Shown: one piece after another, positions 1 through 8,768 of the stretch
How positions within the stretch are numbered: the stretch's first letter is position 1
Layout of the letters: each line of letters opens with the position of its first letter
Origin: Pseudomonadota bacterium
Lineage (GTDB): Bacteria > Desulfobacterota > Syntrophobacteria > Syntrophobacterales > Syntrophobacteraceae
Reading direction: 5' to 3'
Length of the DNA: 64,000 bases
NCBI GenBank assembly: GCA_023416335.1
Contig: JAEZHY010000003.1
Location: 1-64,000 of the forward strand
Made by a program: the position numbers and the translations under genes
The notes under the pieces: model-generated
What the model saw: the letters and a program-made list of their open reading frames with translations, nothing else
What the model was told of the DNA's origin: nothing
Database searches by the model: none

Positions 1-2
1 CC

Positions 3-260
3 AACCAGTGGGTTCACGTCGCCGCAGTCAGGTACCAGGGGCGAATCAGCCTTTACATTAACGGAGTGCAGACGGGAAACACCTCAACGACCTCTATTTC
101 CGAGAGTTCCACTCCGTCTCTGTCAATCTCGGATATCTTTGCGTCATTCTCCGACAGCAGCTGGGCGTTTCACGGATACATCGACGAATTTCGCCTTTCA
201 AACGGAATAGCGAGGTGGACGGAAAACTTTGCTCCGCCTGACGCTCCATATGGACATTAG
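3..260 (+). CDS. C-terminal fragment of a LamG / concanavalin A-like domain protein
   Basis: The reading frame is open from the window edge, so the 5' end of the gene lies outside. The visible 85 residues include QWVHVAAVRYQGRISLYING, the usual central strand pair of LamG-type lectin folds. The end, with DEFRLSNGIARW, matches the last strand seen in many bacterial and phage LamG_3 domains. Such domains usually sit at the end of large exported or surface proteins and bind carbohydrate or act as structural modules. The stop lies 75 bp before the RHS start, so the two could be co-transcribed. The function of the whole protein cannot be judged from this fragment. Confidence 0.75.
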   Translation, partial: NQWVHVAAVRYQGRISLYINGVQTGNTSTTSISESSTPSLSISDIFASFSDSSWAFHGYIDEFRLSNGIARWTENFAPPDAPYGH

Positions 261-335
261 CCGGCAACCAGCTTTTGTTTGGCTGTACATGTATGGAGGT
301 TTGATTGTCTTTCTTTACTAAAAAGGAAGAGTAGA

Positions 336-3300
336 ATGAAGGAAAACATAAAGCTAATAAGCATAGTGACCGTGCTTGCCCTATCGATCGGAGTTGTTAA
401 CCTCTGCATTGATCTTCGATCCTGCATTGCTGAATGCACCGCAGCAGTGGAGTGTTATGGTACGCCTTCTCCGACAGATGGAATAAAGAAGAGGCCGGCT
501 CCCGGGGTAGACCTGGGGGCAATGGTTCATTATTATTACAATACCCCGCTTGGTACAGTGCCTGGTGCGATAGTCGATTCATTCGGGACTTCTTGTGTAG
601 ACTGCGTTGCTCAGGGCTACCCTAATCATTCAATTGTTTATGAGCCCCTCTTAGGTTGGACTAATTGCTTTGGTCATGCCTGGATAGAACAGCCGACCTC
701 CAACCAGCAGACCATTCGCTATCGGTATTGCATGTTCCCCGCTTTGGGGCATAGTGATTGGGTCATCCCCGAGAATCACACCGCTGACTTGGGCTCCTCT
801 ACCTGTCCGCTTAGTAATGGAGATTCCGACCCTTCCAATCTCGAGGATTTTGCCAAAACGACAATCGGCAACCAAATCACAATACACTCATCGTTGGATC
901 TCAAGAGCGGTAATGTCTATCATTCACAAGAGGTAGGGCCGCTTACATTTTCTTATAACAGTCAGGATATCAGCGACGGGCCGCTCGGGCCGGGTTGGAC
1001 CCACAACTTCGATCTTTCCATTATGTCTGATGCTCAGAGCCCGGAACACGCGGTCTATTACAGGCGCGGCGACGGCAACAGGGTCTGGTTCAACCAGGGG
1101 CCGGGCACAACCGGCTATACCCCTGATGCAAAGAGCCGCAATACGTCGCAAATCGTTAAGAATCCGGATGGAACATACATACAGACAACGAAGTATAGCA
1201 AAGTATATTATTATGACGCATCGGGAAGACTTTCGAACATTGTGGACAGAAACGCCTATATTACAACGCTGACATATAGCGGAGCCGATCTTACCGCTAT
1301 AACCGATTCAACGGGAAGAATGATCGCAATCGGAATGAACGGCGGGAAGATCGTCAGCGTGGCGGATTTCGGCGGTAATAAATGGACGATATCCTATTCC
1401 CAGGCTGGTCTTATTTCTTCTATAACCGATCCTATTGGCAATTCATGGCGCTATCAGTATGATTCCGCCAACAGGATGGTGCAGAAAACTGATCCCGCAA
1501 ACAATACGTGTACGTACGCATATGATTCATCCACCGGAAAGCTTACTTCTTCAACCGACCCCAACGGCTTGACCATAAGCTTAGTTTACAGCAATGAATT
1601 CAATTCCGTGTATGACACCACCACGGTAACCCAAAAGGATGGCGGCGTCTGGGTTCACAAGTACTACAAAGAATTCAATGTACCTGTTGAGATAACCGAC
1701 CCCCTCGGCAATAAGACGAGCTACAAATATGATTCCCAAAACAATCTCCTCTCCATTACCTATCCTGACGGCACCTCTACAAGCTACACATATGAAAACG
1801 GCAACGTGAAAACAGTTACTGACCCCGCAGGGCACACAACCACACTGTCCTACAACGATCCAAACAACCCAAACAGGGTGACCGACATCCTCGATCCGGA
1901 AAACGGAACGACCCACATCACCTATGATGCAAAAGGAAACGTTTCCTCCATCAAAGACCCGACCAATGCGCTTACCCAAATCGGGCGGGACACGAAGGGG
2001 AACATCACAAGCATAAAAGATCCCCTTAACCACGTGACCCAATACACCTACGACACGCATAATTTCGTGGAATCGGTTACCGACCCGACAGGCGTCGTTA
2101 CGAGTTTTACAAACGATATCATGGGGAATGTTCTTACCCGCACAGACGCGCTCGGCAAGATCACAAACCTTGTTTACGACGATCTCGGACAGCTTGAGAC
2201 GGTCATAGACCCGCTGGGGAATCCGGTCGCTTTCGAATACGACGAGAACGGAAACCGAAAGAAGATAACCGATGCACTTCACAATCCAACCTACTTCACA
2301 TACAACTACAGGGGGCAGCCGACAACCCGGGCGGATGCCCTCGGAAAACTCACGCAATTCACTTATGTATCTACCGGGTGCGCGACCTGCAGCGGAGGAG
2401 GCGAGAAACTGACCTCGCTGACCGATGCGGCCGGTTCGATTACCGGTTTTGAGTATGACAAAAGAGGTCTTCTCACAAAGATCACCGACCCGCTGCAGAA
2501 GCTCACAAACTTTGAATACAACTCCGTTGGATTGCTGACGAAGAAAACCGACCGCAACCAGATCGAAATTCAGTACACCCACACTCCCACGGGAAGGCTT
2601 GCGACCGTCGCATACCCGGACAATTCCGGGGTTACCAACACGTACGACAAAAACAACAGACTCACCCAAATGAGCGATTCGCTCGGAGAGAGTTCCTTCA
2701 CTTATGACGGAGCCGGAAGAGTCACATCATATACCGACCCTCATGGATTTACGCTCGGCTACACCTATGATCTTGCCGGTAACCTCACCGAGATCACGTA
2801 TCCGGATCAGACTAAGGTGATCTACGAGTACGACGCCACAAACCGGCTGAAAAAAGCCACGAACTCGGCGGGCGATGAGGCAGTCTATACCTACGACGCG
2901 AACGGGAGGCTATGGATCTTCAAGAATTTCAACGGCATCACAACCACCTACACCTATGACGACGCAAGCAGGCTTACCGGGATGACGAGCGCAGTTGCAA
3001 GCTACCAGTTCACCCTGGACCCGAACGGCAACCGGATTCAGTCGATTGACACCGAGCCGCTTTCGGCTGTTCCCACTCTCGGAACGACAACCTACACGTA
3101 CAATGATAAGAAAAACCGTCTTCTTTCAGCCGGGGACCAGACCTACGGCTATGATGACGAGGGAAACCTGATAAGCGCCGGAGGCGTGCCGCTGATGTTT
3201 GACTGCGAGCATCGGTTACTTGGCATCGGAAGCACCGCCCTGTTCGACTACGACGGAAGAGGCAACCGGCTTCGGGCGGTAAGGTCCGGAGTCGCCACCC

Positions 3301-4163
3301 GCTACATCTACGATCCTTTCGGAAATCTCCTGGCCGAAGCCGACGACCAAAACCAAATCACCCGCAAATACATCTACGGCGGCGGCCTCATCGCAATGGC
3401 GATGCCTGATACCCGCTATTGTTACCACTTCAACGCGACCGGCAGCACAATAGCACTGACCGACATGACAGGCGCCGTAGTAAACTCCTACGCTTACGAA
3501 CCTTTCGGCAAGATCCTCGCCGAACAGGAGACCGTCCCTCAGCCTTTCAAGTTCGTAGGCCAATACGGAGTCATGGCCGAACCGAACGGCCTTTACTACA
3601 TGCGGGCAAGATACTACGATCCGAGTGTGGGGAGGTTTATTTCCGAAGATCCGTTGGGGTTTGGGGGCGGGGATGTTAATTTGTATGCGTATGTTCTAAA
3701 TGATCCAATTGGCTTGATAAATCCCAGCGGCAAATTATTCTTCCCGTGGCATTTCGCGATCACACTAAAAGCCTCTTTAGATTCGGGCCGCGGTCTTGGA
3801 GATAGTCTGAGCCTAGCGTGGGGTACAGTTGCCGCTGATTTCGGGACACAAGGTTATGGTTCAAACGAAACAGCCTTGCATGGAATGTCTGGAATAACAC
3901 CAGATTATAGATATCAGTCCACTAGTGCAGCGGTCAATACGGCGATAAACCAAATTACGGATCCATGTTCAGCATTAAGTACTGCAAAGAAGATCCATTC
4001 TGCTCAGGATCTCGTCACACCAAGTCATGGCGGCGAACTCTGGACCGGTTTTCACGGGGATTGGACAACTGTGTCCCATGTAGTCGGTGATTTACTCCCA
4101 TCTCCCAATACAATCGCTAATGCATATCTTGCTACAAGAACTGTTCTCAAAATTGCAAAGTAG
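336..4163 (+). CDS. RHS/YD-repeat protein with variable C-terminal toxin-like tip
   Basis: A 1275-residue protein starting at ATG 336, chosen over an in-frame ATG at 279 because AAGGAAGAG lies just upstream. The N-terminus carries one hydrophobic export segment (LISIVTVLALSIGVVNLCI). From about residue 200 to 1080 there are many YD repeats of the GRLTxxTDPxG type. The RHS core ends with the usual RARYYDPSVGRFISEDPLG block and NPSG near residue 1132. The last 143 residues are unlike the core and are encoded in clearly more AT-rich DNA, as in polymorphic toxins where the tip is exchanged. The tip contains HSAQDLVTPSH (H1221, D1225, P1229, H1231), the H-x3-D-x3-P-x-H spacing seen in zinc phospholipase C and S1/P1 nucleases. 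The toxin role is inferred. A small membrane protein gene follows at once. Confidence 0.9.
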   Translation: MKENIKLISIVTVLALSIGVVNLCIDLRSCIAECTAAVECYGTPSPTDGIKKRPAPGVDLGAMVHYYYNTPLGTVPGAIVDSFGTSCVDCVAQGYPNHSIVYEPLLGWTNCFGHAWIEQPTSNQQTIRYRYCMFPALGHSDWVIPENHTADLGSSTCPLSNGDSDPSNLEDFAKTTIGNQITIHSSLDLKSGNVYHSQEVGPLTFSYNSQDISDGPLGPGWTHNFDLSIMSDAQSPEHAVYYRRGDGNRVWFNQGPGTTGYTPDAKSRNTSQIVKNPDGTYIQTTKYSKVYYYDASGRLSNIVDRNAYITTLTYSGADLTAITDSTGRMIAIGMNGGKIVSVADFGGNKWTISYSQAGLISSITDPIGNSWRYQYDSANRMVQKTDPANNTCTYAYDSSTGKLTSSTDPNGLTISLVYSNEFNSVYDTTTVTQKDGGVWVHKYYKEFNVPVEITDPLGNKTSYKYDSQNNLLSITYPDGTSTSYTYENGNVKTVTDPAGHTTTLSYNDPNNPNRVTDILDPENGTTHITYDAKGNVSSIKDPTNALTQIGRDTKGNITSIKDPLNHVTQYTYDTHNFVESVTDPTGVVTSFTNDIMGNVLTRTDALGKITNLVYDDLGQLETVIDPLGNPVAFEYDENGNRKKITDALHNPTYFTYNYRGQPTTRADALGKLTQFTYVSTGCATCSGGGEKLTSLTDAAGSITGFEYDKRGLLTKITDPLQKLTNFEYNSVGLLTKKTDRNQIEIQYTHTPTGRLATVAYPDNSGVTNTYDKNNRLTQMSDSLGESSFTYDGAGRVTSYTDPHGFTLGYTYDLAGNLTEITYPDQTKVIYEYDATNRLKKATNSAGDEAVYTYDANGRLWIFKNFNGITTTYTYDDASRLTGMTSAVASYQFTLDPNGNRIQSIDTEPLSAVPTLGTTTYTYNDKKNRLLSAGDQTYGYDDEGNLISAGGVPLMFDCEHRLLGIGSTALFDYDGRGNRLRAVRSGVATRYIYDPFGNLLAEADDQNQITRKYIYGGGLIAMAMPDTRYCYHFNATGSTIALTDMTGAVVNSYAYEPFGKILAEQETVPQPFKFVGQYGVMAEPNGLYYMRARYYDPSVGRFISEDPLGFGGGDVNLYAYVLNDPIGLINPSGKLFFPWHFAITLKASLDSGRGLGDSLSLAWGTVAADFGTQGYGSNETALHGMSGITPDYRYQSTSAAVNTAINQITDPCSALSTAKKIHSAQDLVTPSHGGELWTGFHGDWTTVSHVVGDLLPSPNTIANAYLATRTVLKIAK

Positions 4164-4203
4164 CACAGGCAATGGCATAAATGCTGATTAAGGAGATAGT
4201 ATA

Positions 4204-4608
4204 GTGTTAATATCTAAACTAGAACTGATATTGAAATTATTAGCTAGGGTGGCAGCTTCACTATTGATTTTATCGTCAATAATCATGCTCACTGGAACGA
4301 CTCTGATTGATTACCCCTCTAGTGATGGAATTATCATAGTAATCAGCACTGTGATTCTTCTATTATCCGGTATCCTTGCGATTGTTCCAAATGGATGGAT
4401 TACAATAAATAATCCGATTCTAATTTGCTACTATTTAATAATGATATCAGCATGGCCAGCCATTAGGATCTCAGGAAGGTTAATCTGCGGTGGATACTCA
4501 AATTTTTCTCTTGATTGCAATGAAACAATGATAGAGTTGGTTGTAGTCGTGTCTGTTATGATGTTGGCTCCAATATCAGTTATTATCGGTAAATGTAGGC
4601 GGCCATAG
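4204..4608 (+). CDS. Small membrane protein, candidate immunity protein for the RHS tip
   Basis: A 134-residue protein with a GTG start at 4204; AGGAG at 4191-4195 decides the start. It has about four hydrophobic segments, for example LLILSSIIMLTGTTL, IIIVISTVILLLSGILAIV, ILICYYLIMISAW and LVVVVSVMMLAPISVII, so it should be an inner-membrane protein. It lies 40 bp after the RHS stop on the same strand and shares the tip's AT-rich composition, unlike the GC-rich neighbours. Polymorphic toxin loci usually place the immunity gene here, and membrane immunity proteins are typical when the toxin acts on membranes or in the periplasm. No family is recognised, so the immunity role is positional inference. 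Confidence 0.6.
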   Translation: MLISKLELILKLLARVAASLLILSSIIMLTGTTLIDYPSSDGIIIVISTVILLLSGILAIVPNGWITINNPILICYYLIMISAWPAIRISGRLICGGYSNFSLDCNETMIELVVVVSVMMLAPISVIIGKCRRP

Positions 4609-4885
4609 TCTTGGTATTTGGAAGGAACATGGGTCCATTTCCGAGTTTGGATCGAGCCAAGGTAATTCTACCGATTCTTTTGCTGCTCCCTCCATCCGCG
4701 TCAAAAGGCAGAGGGCGGCCCAGAGTTGCGAAGCTTTCCTCAAGCCAATGGTACCCGGGCCCGGGGCGGACGGGAAAGCTGTCAATGCCTGACTCAACGA
4801 CATTACTCAACAACATTCAGCGTTCAGACCCCAAGCTTTCAAGCTTTATTTCCGGTATTTCATACGATTGTCAGTTCGGGCAGTC

Positions 4886-5098
4886 TCAGGGAATAATCAC
4901 CTGCGAAGGCGGGTTCTCGCGAATTGTCCTGGTGCCGAGCGATGTTGCGCAGCGCCGGCAAAGGTATTCGTGAAGCTCGCCGTCCGGGAGCACGAGGAGA
5001 AGGCGGCTCCGGACGGGCATGGCTTGTTTGCATCGGGGGCAATACAGGGCCGAGGCCCTGAATTCATCGAACTGTTTGGCTGGATTGGCCGGGGGCAT
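4886..5098 (-). CDS. Small zinc-ribbon protein downstream of dnaJ
   Basis: A 70-residue protein with two cysteine knuckles, CPRC near residue 20 and CRRC near residue 51, which together make a plausible zinc ribbon. It begins 20 bp after the dnaJ stop on the same strand, so it is probably the last gene of the rpoZ-dnaJ transcript. There is no signal peptide or membrane segment, so it is likely cytoplasmic. The function is unknown. A role related to protein quality control is only suggested by its position. Confidence 0.7.
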   Translation of the reverse strand: MPPANPAKQFDEFRASALYCPRCKQAMPVRSRLLLVLPDGELHEYLCRRCATSLGTRTIRENPPSQVIIP

Positions 5099-5118
5099 GC
5101 TTGAACTCCTTCAGCCCC

Positions 5119-6276
5119 TTATGAGGGCCGGCCTCCCTGGGAAGTACCCGGCATGGATTCTTTGTCGGACTGTTTGCGCCGATTCCACGGCCATTTCTTG
5201 ATTTTGCTTTCGCCCTTCTCCTTTTCGATTTCCGCGAACTCCCGCAAGATTTCTTCCTGGCGTGGCGTGACGTGCTTGGGGATCTTGACCTCCACTTCGA
5301 CGAAAAGATCGCCGCGGCCATAGCCTCGCAGCTTGGGCACACCCTCCGCGGGGAACCTGATCACCGCGCCCGGCTGAGTCCCGGGAGCGATCGGAACAGT
5401 CTTGATGCCTTCCAGGGTCGGAATGTCGACCGTGTCGCCAAGAACCGCCTGCACGAATGTAACGGGAATCTTGCAGTAAAGATTGTCCCCGTCGCGTTCT
5501 AGATTCGGATGAGGAGCGACTTCAATCTTAACGTACAGGTCGCCGGACGTGCCGCCGCGATATCCGCTTTCGCCTTCCCCTCTCAAGCGCAACCGGGTCC
5601 CCGAATCGACGCCCGCGGGCACTTTGACCTGGACGAGTCTTTTCTGCCTTACCCGGCCCTGTCCCTGGCATTCGCGACAGGGTGCGACCAGCACTCGACC
5701 CGTCCCCTGGCAGCGGGCGCAACTGGTGCTTATCCGGAAAAATCCCTGGGCCTGGACTACCTGGCCCGAACCATTGCAGACGGGGCAGGGAGTGTCCCTG
5801 GTACCCGGTTCGGCGCCGTGTCCGCCGCATCGGTCGCATTTGCCAAACGTGTCGATCTCGACTTCTTTTTCCGTCCCGAAGACGGCCTCTTCAAAGGTCA
5901 GGTCCAAGGCATAGATAAGATCGTCACCCGGTCTGGCCGCGGTTCGCTGGCGGGTCTGACCGCCGAAACCGAATGAGAAGAAATCCTGGAATATGTCCCC
6001 AAAGGAGCTGAAGATGTCCTCGAATCCGCTGAATCCGCTGAATCCGGCACCCCTCAATCCATCGTGGCCGTAGGCATCATAGAGGCGTTTCTTTTGCGGG
6101 TCGTGAAGAACCTCGTAAGCTTCGGCCGCCTCTTTGAATTTTTCTTCTGCTGCCTTGTCTCCGGGGTTGCGGTCGGGATGGAATTTCAGCGCAAGCTGGC
6201 GATAGGATTTCTTGATTTCCTCTTCGCCGGATTGGCGGGTCACTCCCAGCACTTCGTAATAGTCTCGTTTACCCAT
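5119..6276 (-). CDS. dnaJ: Chaperone protein DnaJ
   Basis: A 385-residue Hsp40 co-chaperone that delivers unfolded proteins to DnaK and stimulates its ATPase. The J domain occupies residues 1-70 with the HPD motif at 33-35. A Gly/Phe-rich linker follows, then four zinc-finger knuckles ([32 protein letters not shown]) and the two beta-sandwich substrate-binding domains. The last 35 residues are a charged, low-complexity extension not found in the E. coli protein. It lies in a minus-strand run with a helical-repeat protein and rpoZ upstream and a zinc-ribbon protein downstream. dnaK and grpE are not in the window. Confidence 0.97.
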   Translation of the reverse strand: MGKRDYYEVLGVTRQSGEEEIKKSYRQLALKFHPDRNPGDKAAEEKFKEAAEAYEVLHDPQKKRLYDAYGHDGLRGAGFSGFSGFEDIFSSFGDIFQDFFSFGFGGQTRQRTAARPGDDLIYALDLTFEEAVFGTEKEVEIDTFGKCDRCGGHGAEPGTRDTPCPVCNGSGQVVQAQGFFRISTSCARCQGTGRVLVAPCRECQGQGRVRQKRLVQVKVPAGVDSGTRLRLRGEGESGYRGGTSGDLYVKIEVAPHPNLERDGDNLYCKIPVTFVQAVLGDTVDIPTLEGIKTVPIAPGTQPGAVIRFPAEGVPKLRGYGRGDLFVEVEVKIPKHVTPRQEEILREFAEIEKEKGESKIKKWPWNRRKQSDKESMPGTSQGGRPS

Positions 6277-6436
6277 TTAGACCGGATTCCTCCTGCGGAC
6301 TAAACAATTCTTATTCATCAGGAATTAGCACGTACTCTTCGGGCAGGCGCATAATTCGTAAACACGATTTTCTCTATTGTCAAGCACGGAAAGGCTTGGC
6401 GGGTTTTTCACCGATGGGGTTGGTACTCCGGAATTC

Positions 6437-6823
6437 TCAGGATGCGGCGTCCTCATTGGGCGCCGTCATCTCCGTTGCAGCCACGTCAATTCCGCCTCTT
6501 CTCAGAGCTTCCCGGGCATAAGCATGCTTACCGAGTTCCCTGGCCCTCTCTCCGAGCGAGACCCACTCCTGGGCGGGAATTTCCCGGTTCAGGGCCCGTA
6601 GAATGCGTCCGACCAGGAAAGTATCCCCTTCCTCGCGGGCGACGTTCAGGAGCTTTTCGAGAGATTCCGCGGCATTTGCTCTCTCATAGAAATCGACGGC
6701 GTCGCTCAGCATGCCTTCCTGCTCGTAGAGAACGGCCCACTTGAGGAGCTTGTCAACGGAAACCGCAGACTGATTGAGCAACTCCCGTTTGTCCAGGCAG
6801 GAGAGCAGATTGATTCGTCCCAC
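6437..6823 (-). CDS. TPR-like helical-repeat protein between rpoZ and dnaJ
   Basis: A 128-residue protein of unknown specific function. Its sequence is almost all helical and contains a tetratricopeptide-like segment (KLLKWAVLYEQEGMLSDAVDFYERA) followed by a second helix pair. There is no signal peptide or membrane span. It starts 15 bp after the rpoZ stop and is 160 bp upstream of dnaJ, all on the minus strand, which suggests an operon. TPR-like folds mediate protein contacts, so an adaptor role is possible, but no partner can be named. Confidence 0.7.
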   Translation of the reverse strand: MGRINLLSCLDKRELLNQSAVSVDKLLKWAVLYEQEGMLSDAVDFYERANAAESLEKLLNVAREEGDTFLVGRILRALNREIPAQEWVSLGERARELGKHAYAREALRRGGIDVAATEMTAPNEDAAS

Positions 6824-6838
6824 TTGTTTCTACCCCCT

Positions 6839-7231
6839 CTACTCTTCGTCTTCCTGATCTTCCTGCCGGCCCTGTTCCTCTTCCATATCTCCTTCGAGGA
6901 TCTGGTCCGATTCTTCGAACTCGACGGAAGGATTAAACGAGGTGGCCTCGTCCAGGATTTCCTTGAGATCTACTCTTGCCAGTTCACGCTCCGCGGGAGT
7001 AGGTTCGACCGGCATCGGCCTGGCTTCTTCGATCTGCCGGATATTGTCGACTGTGATGTTATCGGATGCAATTTCGCGCAGGGCAAGCACGACTTCCTTG
7101 TTGCCCTTGAGGTTTTCCATCGTAGGGGGCGCACCATGGCGCAACTGCAGTACACGCCTGACGGCAAGATGGACAAGCGTAAAGCGGCTGTCCACGTTTT
7201 TTAAACAATCTTCAACTGTTACGCGAGCCAT
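6839..7231 (-). CDS. rpoZ: DNA-directed RNA polymerase omega subunit
   Basis: A 130-residue protein whose first 75 residues match omega: MARVTVEDCLKNVDSRFTLV, then a helix with RRVLQL and an NKEVVLALREIASDNIT block. Omega binds the beta' subunit, helps polymerase assembly and in proteobacteria forms part of the ppGpp site. The C-terminal 50 residues are a very acidic tail ending in EEEQGRQEDQEDEE, which makes it longer than the 91-residue E. coli protein. Acidic extensions are common in deltaproteobacterial omega subunits. It heads the minus-strand run that continues into dnaJ. Confidence 0.93.
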   Translation of the reverse strand: MARVTVEDCLKNVDSRFTLVHLAVRRVLQLRHGAPPTMENLKGNKEVVLALREIASDNITVDNIRQIEEARPMPVEPTPAERELARVDLKEILDEATSFNPSVEFEESDQILEGDMEEEQGRQEDQEDEE

Positions 7232-7480
7232 TCGTTAACTCCCCTCTCATAATCGGCAGCTATCCCTGCCGTCTTAAAACAATTCGAAAACAAAAGACAG
7301 GCCATCCGGGGGGCATTCCGCAACGATCCGCCCAGCCGGACAGCCTGAAGGTTCTCGAAGGTATCAACTATAAGGTTTATTTATATAATCCCGGCGCTCT
7401 CAGTTGGCAACTCAAAACAACGGGTTCGGCCTCCGAAGCCGACAATTATCATTCCCGGGAAGTTTACGGCCGCTCCGTTT

Positions 7481-7921
7481 CTACTCTTTTTCCTTTTCTT
7501 CGCCTTTGAAAATGTTCTTCAAAGAACCGACCACCCCGGAGATTGTCTCCGTAGCGGTTTCAGCGGTCTTCTTCACCGTATCTGCAAGGCCGCTGACCTC
7601 GACGTCCGCTTCAGCCTGGGCACCCAGACCCTGACCGGATTTCTGTTCCTGGAATTGCTGCTCCTGGGCGAACTGTTGCTGTTGGTAGCTTCCGACCTCT
7701 TCATACTGCTTGATATCAACAGGCCCGAGTTGCCGCTCATCATCCTGCGACAGCTCCAGCCCTTCATGCCGCGGCCAGGCAGGCGGCAGCCTGTCATTCC
7801 AGATATCGCCGCCCCCGCCGACTATATCGGAATAGTCGTCTATGCCCAAATCACTCATCCACAGCGGTCGCTTTTGACGCCTGAGTTCCGTGATGTTGAG
7901 TTCCTGAGTGCTCAGATCCAT
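7481..7921 (-). CDS. Hypothetical protein, low complexity
   Basis: A 146-residue protein with no recognised family. The N-terminal half is acidic and proline-poor (LGIDDYSDIVGGGGDIWND). A glutamine-rich segment near residues 78-92 (YQQQQFAQEQQFQEQ) is followed by an amphipathic helix (LADTVKKTAETATETISGVVGSLKNIF) that could associate with a membrane or another protein. It has no signal peptide. The start is preceded on the minus strand by a GGAGGC ribosome-binding site. It lies 249 bp upstream of rpoZ and may be transcribed separately. Confidence 0.6.
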   Translation of the reverse strand: MDLSTQELNITELRRQKRPLWMSDLGIDDYSDIVGGGGDIWNDRLPPAWPRHEGLELSQDDERQLGPVDIKQYEEVGSYQQQQFAQEQQFQEQKSGQGLGAQAEADVEVSGLADTVKKTAETATETISGVVGSLKNIFKGEEKEKE

Positions 7922-8078
7922 TTTTTTTGGCCTCCGTTATATTTTGACGCATTATAGGCGCAGGTTAGCCGGAAAATAATTTTGGTTTTCAGTAAGGAAA
8001 CATTCCCCATTTTCTCAAAAGATAAACACAGGGTAAGGCAAGTCAAACAACGGCGGGAGGCTGAAGTAATCCGGGGCC

Positions 8079-8100
8079 GGCACGGTCATGAAACCGTGCC
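8079..8100. repeat. Palindromic repeat, family P1 (GGCACGGT/ACCGTGCC)
   Basis: GGCACGGT and ACCGTGCC form an 8-bp stem around a 6-nt loop, followed by CTCAACTC. The same unit occurs near 16790, 29762 (inverted), 32418 and 51574, always between genes, so this is a dispersed REP-like family. Here it lies just after the cupredoxin stop and could also help end that transcript. Confidence 0.85.
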
Positions 8101-8112
8101 TCAACTCGGATT

Positions 8113-8514
8113 TTACTTCCCGCTTCCGACAGTGATCTTGCCTTTCATCCCAAGGGTGGAATGGAGGGTCTTGTTGCAGTAGAACTCGTATGTACCGGGG
8201 TTGGGCAGGTCGATGTTGGAAATGATGCTGCTGTGCGGGCGGATGTCTATGCTTTTGATTACCCTACCATCGGGCGCTTTGATCGTGAAGTTGTGCTCCG
8301 AGCCCGATACGTTTTTGATTTCGAGAGCAAGCATTCCGGGTCTTTCGAGGCGTATGTCGTTGGGCGCAAATTTATAGCTGCTTGCCTCGATTGTGATTAT
8401 GCTCCCTCCCGAGGCCATTGGTCCGGCGCTCCCGACCCGGTTGCCGCCGCAGGAGGCCGTGAGCACCGCAATAAAGAGTATGGACAATATGAACTTCGTT
8501 TTCAGAAGGCGCAT
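8113..8514 (-). CDS. Cupredoxin-domain lipoprotein
   Basis: A 133-residue protein with a lipoprotein signal (LFIAVLTASCGG, lipobox cysteine at residue 22), so it should be anchored on the periplasmic side. The remaining 110 residues form a plastocyanin-like domain. The usual type 1 copper ligands are visible: His in GSEHNFTI, Cys in YEFYCNK, His in TLHSTLGM and Met four residues later. It may carry electrons or buffer copper. The minus-strand start is supported by an AAGGAG-like site. It stands alone between a hypothetical gene and the divergent asnS. The copper efflux genes lie 16 kb away, so a link with them is only possible. Confidence 0.85.
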   Translation of the reverse strand: MRLLKTKFILSILFIAVLTASCGGNRVGSAGPMASGGSIITIEASSYKFAPNDIRLERPGMLALEIKNVSGSEHNFTIKAPDGRVIKSIDIRPHSSIISNIDLPNPGTYEFYCNKTLHSTLGMKGKITVGSGK

Positions 8515-8768
8515 TCTTCAAACTCCTTGATTCGAGATCGTTTCATGATGCCGAATTTCAGCGCTAATGTCTCTTAACCCGCTCAAACGGTTGCTCCAGG
8601 CTCTATTCGCAGAATGAGATGCGTGGTAAAATAAAATTTCAAGTGATTATTGTCGAATTTACCACATTTTATGGTAACACAAAAAGTGCGGGTTCCGCAT
8701 TCAAGTTTTGCCGGGGTCGTTGCTGTTGGAGATGTTCAGCGCATCTTAAACCTCATCAGGATTGGACA

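Noticed and set aside
1581..2669. 362-residue minus-strand open frame opposite the RHS gene
   Set aside because: It is antisense to the YD repeats; the regular repeat codons create long open shadow frames. It has no protein-like motifs or ribosome site.
4611..4973. 120-residue plus-strand frame after the immunity candidate
   Set aside because: It is proline- and serine-rich without domains, and it overlaps the better supported zinc-ribbon gene on the other strand.
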